Shown piece after piece: positions 17,080-18,691 of a DNA stretch of 18,691 nucleotides (position 1 is the stretch's first letter; every line of letters starts with the position of its first letter). The stretch comes from an uncultured Marvinbryantia sp. (GTDB lineage: Bacteria > Bacillota > Clostridia > Lachnospirales > Lachnospiraceae). Below the pieces are notes generated by a model. It was not told the origin of the DNA, searched no databases, and was given only the letters and a program-made list of their open reading frames with translations. The stretch spans positions 1-18,691 of the forward strand of contig CAKRON010000054.1 of the NCBI GenBank assembly GCA_934373455.1. The letters are read 5' to 3'. A program made the position numbers and the translations under genes.

Positions 17080-17188
17080 TTTTTTTTGATTATAAGTTTG
17101 GTAAAACTAATAAATCATAGCATCTTATAACAAAAGTGAGATAACAACATAAAAATATAGACTCATATAACAAGAAGGAGTAAAAATT

Positions 17189-18691
17189 ATGTCAGTCAAG
17201 ATTGCACTTGCAGGTAACCCAAACTGCGGTAAAACGACACTGTTTAATGCACTGACAGGTTCCAATCAATTTGTTGGTAACTGGCCGGGTGTTACAGTAG
17301 AAAAGAAAGAAGGAAAGTTAAAAGGCCATAAGGATGTCACCATCATGGACCTTCCAGGTATTTATTCTTTATCGCCATATACACTGGAAGAAGTAGTGGC
17401 AAGAAATTATCTGATCGCGGAAAGACCAGATGCTATCCTGAATATCATCGATGGAACGAACCTGGAAAGAAACCTGTATCTGTCCACACAGTTGATGGAA
17501 CTGGGAATCCCGGTTGTCATGGCTGTCAATATGATGGACATTGTGGAAAAAAAAGGAGATAAGATACATATCGACAAACTGAGCAAGGCACTGGGATGTG
17601 AAGTTGTGAAGATTTCGGCATTAAAGGGTACCGGTATCAAAGAAGCAGCTGAAAAGGCAGTGAAGGTTGCTCAGAGTAAAAAGATTTCGGCTCCGGTTCA
17701 CGAGTTCCAGTCTGATGTAGAAGCTGTGATTAGTGAAGTAGAAAGAAAACTGGGATATGCTGTTCCGGAAGAACAAAAGAGATTTTTTGCGATCAAACTT
17801 CTGGAAAGAGATGATAAGATCAAAGCACAGATGACATCTGCACCGGATGTAACTGCTGAGATCAATGAACTGGAAAGCAAGATGGATGATGATACCGAAA
17901 GTATTATCACAAATGAAAGATATGTCTATATCTCTTCTATTATCAAGAGCTGCTATACAAAGAATAAAACAGGTGAGAAACTTACCGTTTCCGATAAGAT
18001 TGACCGTATTGTAACAAACAGATTTTTGGCGCTGCCTATTTTCGCAGTAATCATGTATATTGTATATTACGTATCCGTTACGACAGTAGGTACGTTCGTC
18101 ACGGACTGGACTAATGATGTACTGTTTGGTGAAATTATTCCACCAGCCATTGAAAGTCTGTTGACAGCCGTTCACTGTGCTGACTGGTTGCAGGGACTGA
18201 TTCTGGATGGTATTGTGGCCGGTGTCGGTGCGGTACTTGGTTTCGTACCACAGATGCTGGTATTGTTTATTTTCCTGGCATTTTTGGAATCCTGCGGTTA
18301 TATGGCACGTGTGGCATTTATTATGGATCGTATCTTCCGTAAGTTTGGACTTTCCGGAAAATCTTTCATCCCGATGCTGATTGGTACCGGATGTGGTGTT
18401 CCTGGTGTTATGGCTTCCAGAACTATTGAGAATGAACGTGACAGACGTATGACCATTATGACCACAACCTTTATTCCTTGTGGTGCAAAACTTCCGATTA
18501 TTGCACTGATTGCAGGTGCACTGTTTGATGGGGCTTCCTGGGTAGCACCAAGTGCTTACTTTGTAGGAATCGCAGCAATTGTTATTTCTGGTATTATCTT
18601 AAAGAAAACAAAGATGTTCGCCGGTGATCCGGCTCCATTCGTTATGGAACTTCCGGCATATCACTGGCCGACAGTTGGTAATGTGCTGAGA
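17189..18691 (+). CDS. feoB: Ferrous iron transporter FeoB (3' end outside window)
   Basis: Inner-membrane Fe(II) permease with an N-terminal GTPase-like domain. 501 codons are visible, still open at the edge. G-protein motifs: G1 GNPNCGKT (9-16), G2 Thr36 (GVTVEK), G3 DLPG (54-57), G4 NMMD (114-117), and SALKG (143-147). A helical guanine-dissociation-like spacer follows, then membrane helices from about 275. The two gate motifs are present: GTGCGVPG (399-406, with Cys402) and FIPCGAKLP (428-436, with Cys431). The start is ATG 17189, with GAAGGAG (17174-17180) 8 bases before it. The last third of the permease, including any FeoC-like tail, is outside the window. The 109-base gap before it shows no second clear promoter. 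Confidence 0.97.
   Translation, partial: MSVKIALAGNPNCGKTTLFNALTGSNQFVGNWPGVTVEKKEGKLKGHKDVTIMDLPGIYSLSPYTLEEVVARNYLIAERPDAILNIIDGTNLERNLYLSTQLMELGIPVVMAVNMMDIVEKKGDKIHIDKLSKALGCEVVKISALKGTGIKEAAEKAVKVAQSKKISAPVHEFQSDVEAVISEVERKLGYAVPEEQKRFFAIKLLERDDKIKAQMTSAPDVTAEINELESKMDDDTESIITNERYVYISSIIKSCYTKNKTGEKLTVSDKIDRIVTNRFLALPIFAVIMYIVYYVSVTTVGTFVTDWTNDVLFGEIIPPAIESLLTAVHCADWLQGLILDGIVAGVGAVLGFVPQMLVLFIFLAFLESCGYMARVAFIMDRIFRKFGLSGKSFIPMLIGTGCGVPGVMASRTIENERDRRMTIMTTTFIPCGAKLPIIALIAGALFDGASWVAPSAYFVGIAAIVISGIILKKTKMFAGDPAPFVMELPAYHWPTVGNVLR

Overview
The window looks like chromosome from a low-to-moderate GC Gram-positive anaerobe of the Clostridia, most likely a gut Lachnospiraceae. The reasons are a sortase-type cell-wall protein, a T-box riboswitch ahead of ilvC, a two-FeoA/FeoB iron operon, strong AGGAGG-type ribosome binding sites, and a short clostridial FtsH followed by an MMPL/RND transporter. 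This placement is inference from gene content and style; there is no rRNA in the window.

Layout. (a) 1-1322: the 3' end of a large wall-anchored surface protein with its terminator, then a small membrane-anchored FIVAR-domain protein. (b) 1323-4576: a regulatory gap with a phased TTTACA array (possible Pho box), then ppk1 overlapping a small HD-domain phosphohydrolase, closed by a terminator. (c) 4582-9174: an accessory block. It holds a fused AAA-ATPase/PD-(D/E)XK protein, a secreted YARHG-domain protein, and a separately promoted, AT-rich two-gene unit in which an AAA ATPase overlaps a DpnII/MboI-like PD-(D/E)XK nuclease. (d) 9287-11855: a branched-chain amino acid unit made of promoter, T-box leader (specifier read as ATC, Ile), BASS-family transporter, ilvC and terminator. 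(e) 11801-12370: a convergent TetR-family regulator on the minus strand with a palindromic operator touching its own -10. (f) 12520-16451: ftsH and an MMPL/RND membrane protein, followed by a 21-bp perfect inverted repeat. (g) 16558-18691: the feo operon (feoA, feoA, feoB), with feoB running off the right edge.

How the parts work together. ppk1 and the HD enzyme are translationally coupled, so polyphosphate synthesis may be paired with a phosphohydrolase step. The T-box should let the BASS transporter and ketol-acid reductoisomerase be made only when tRNA-Ile is uncharged, which suggests the transporter handles a 2-oxo acid or related branched-chain precursor. The feo genes form one ferrous-iron uptake operon.

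The best candidate for an undescribed system is the ATPase plus DpnII-like nuclease pair at 7257-9174. It has its own promoter, overlapping reading frames, intact Walker and nuclease motifs and an AT-rich composition unlike its neighbours, with no methyltransferase beside it. It sits next to a second, fused ATPase-nuclease gene, so the block may be a small defence locus.
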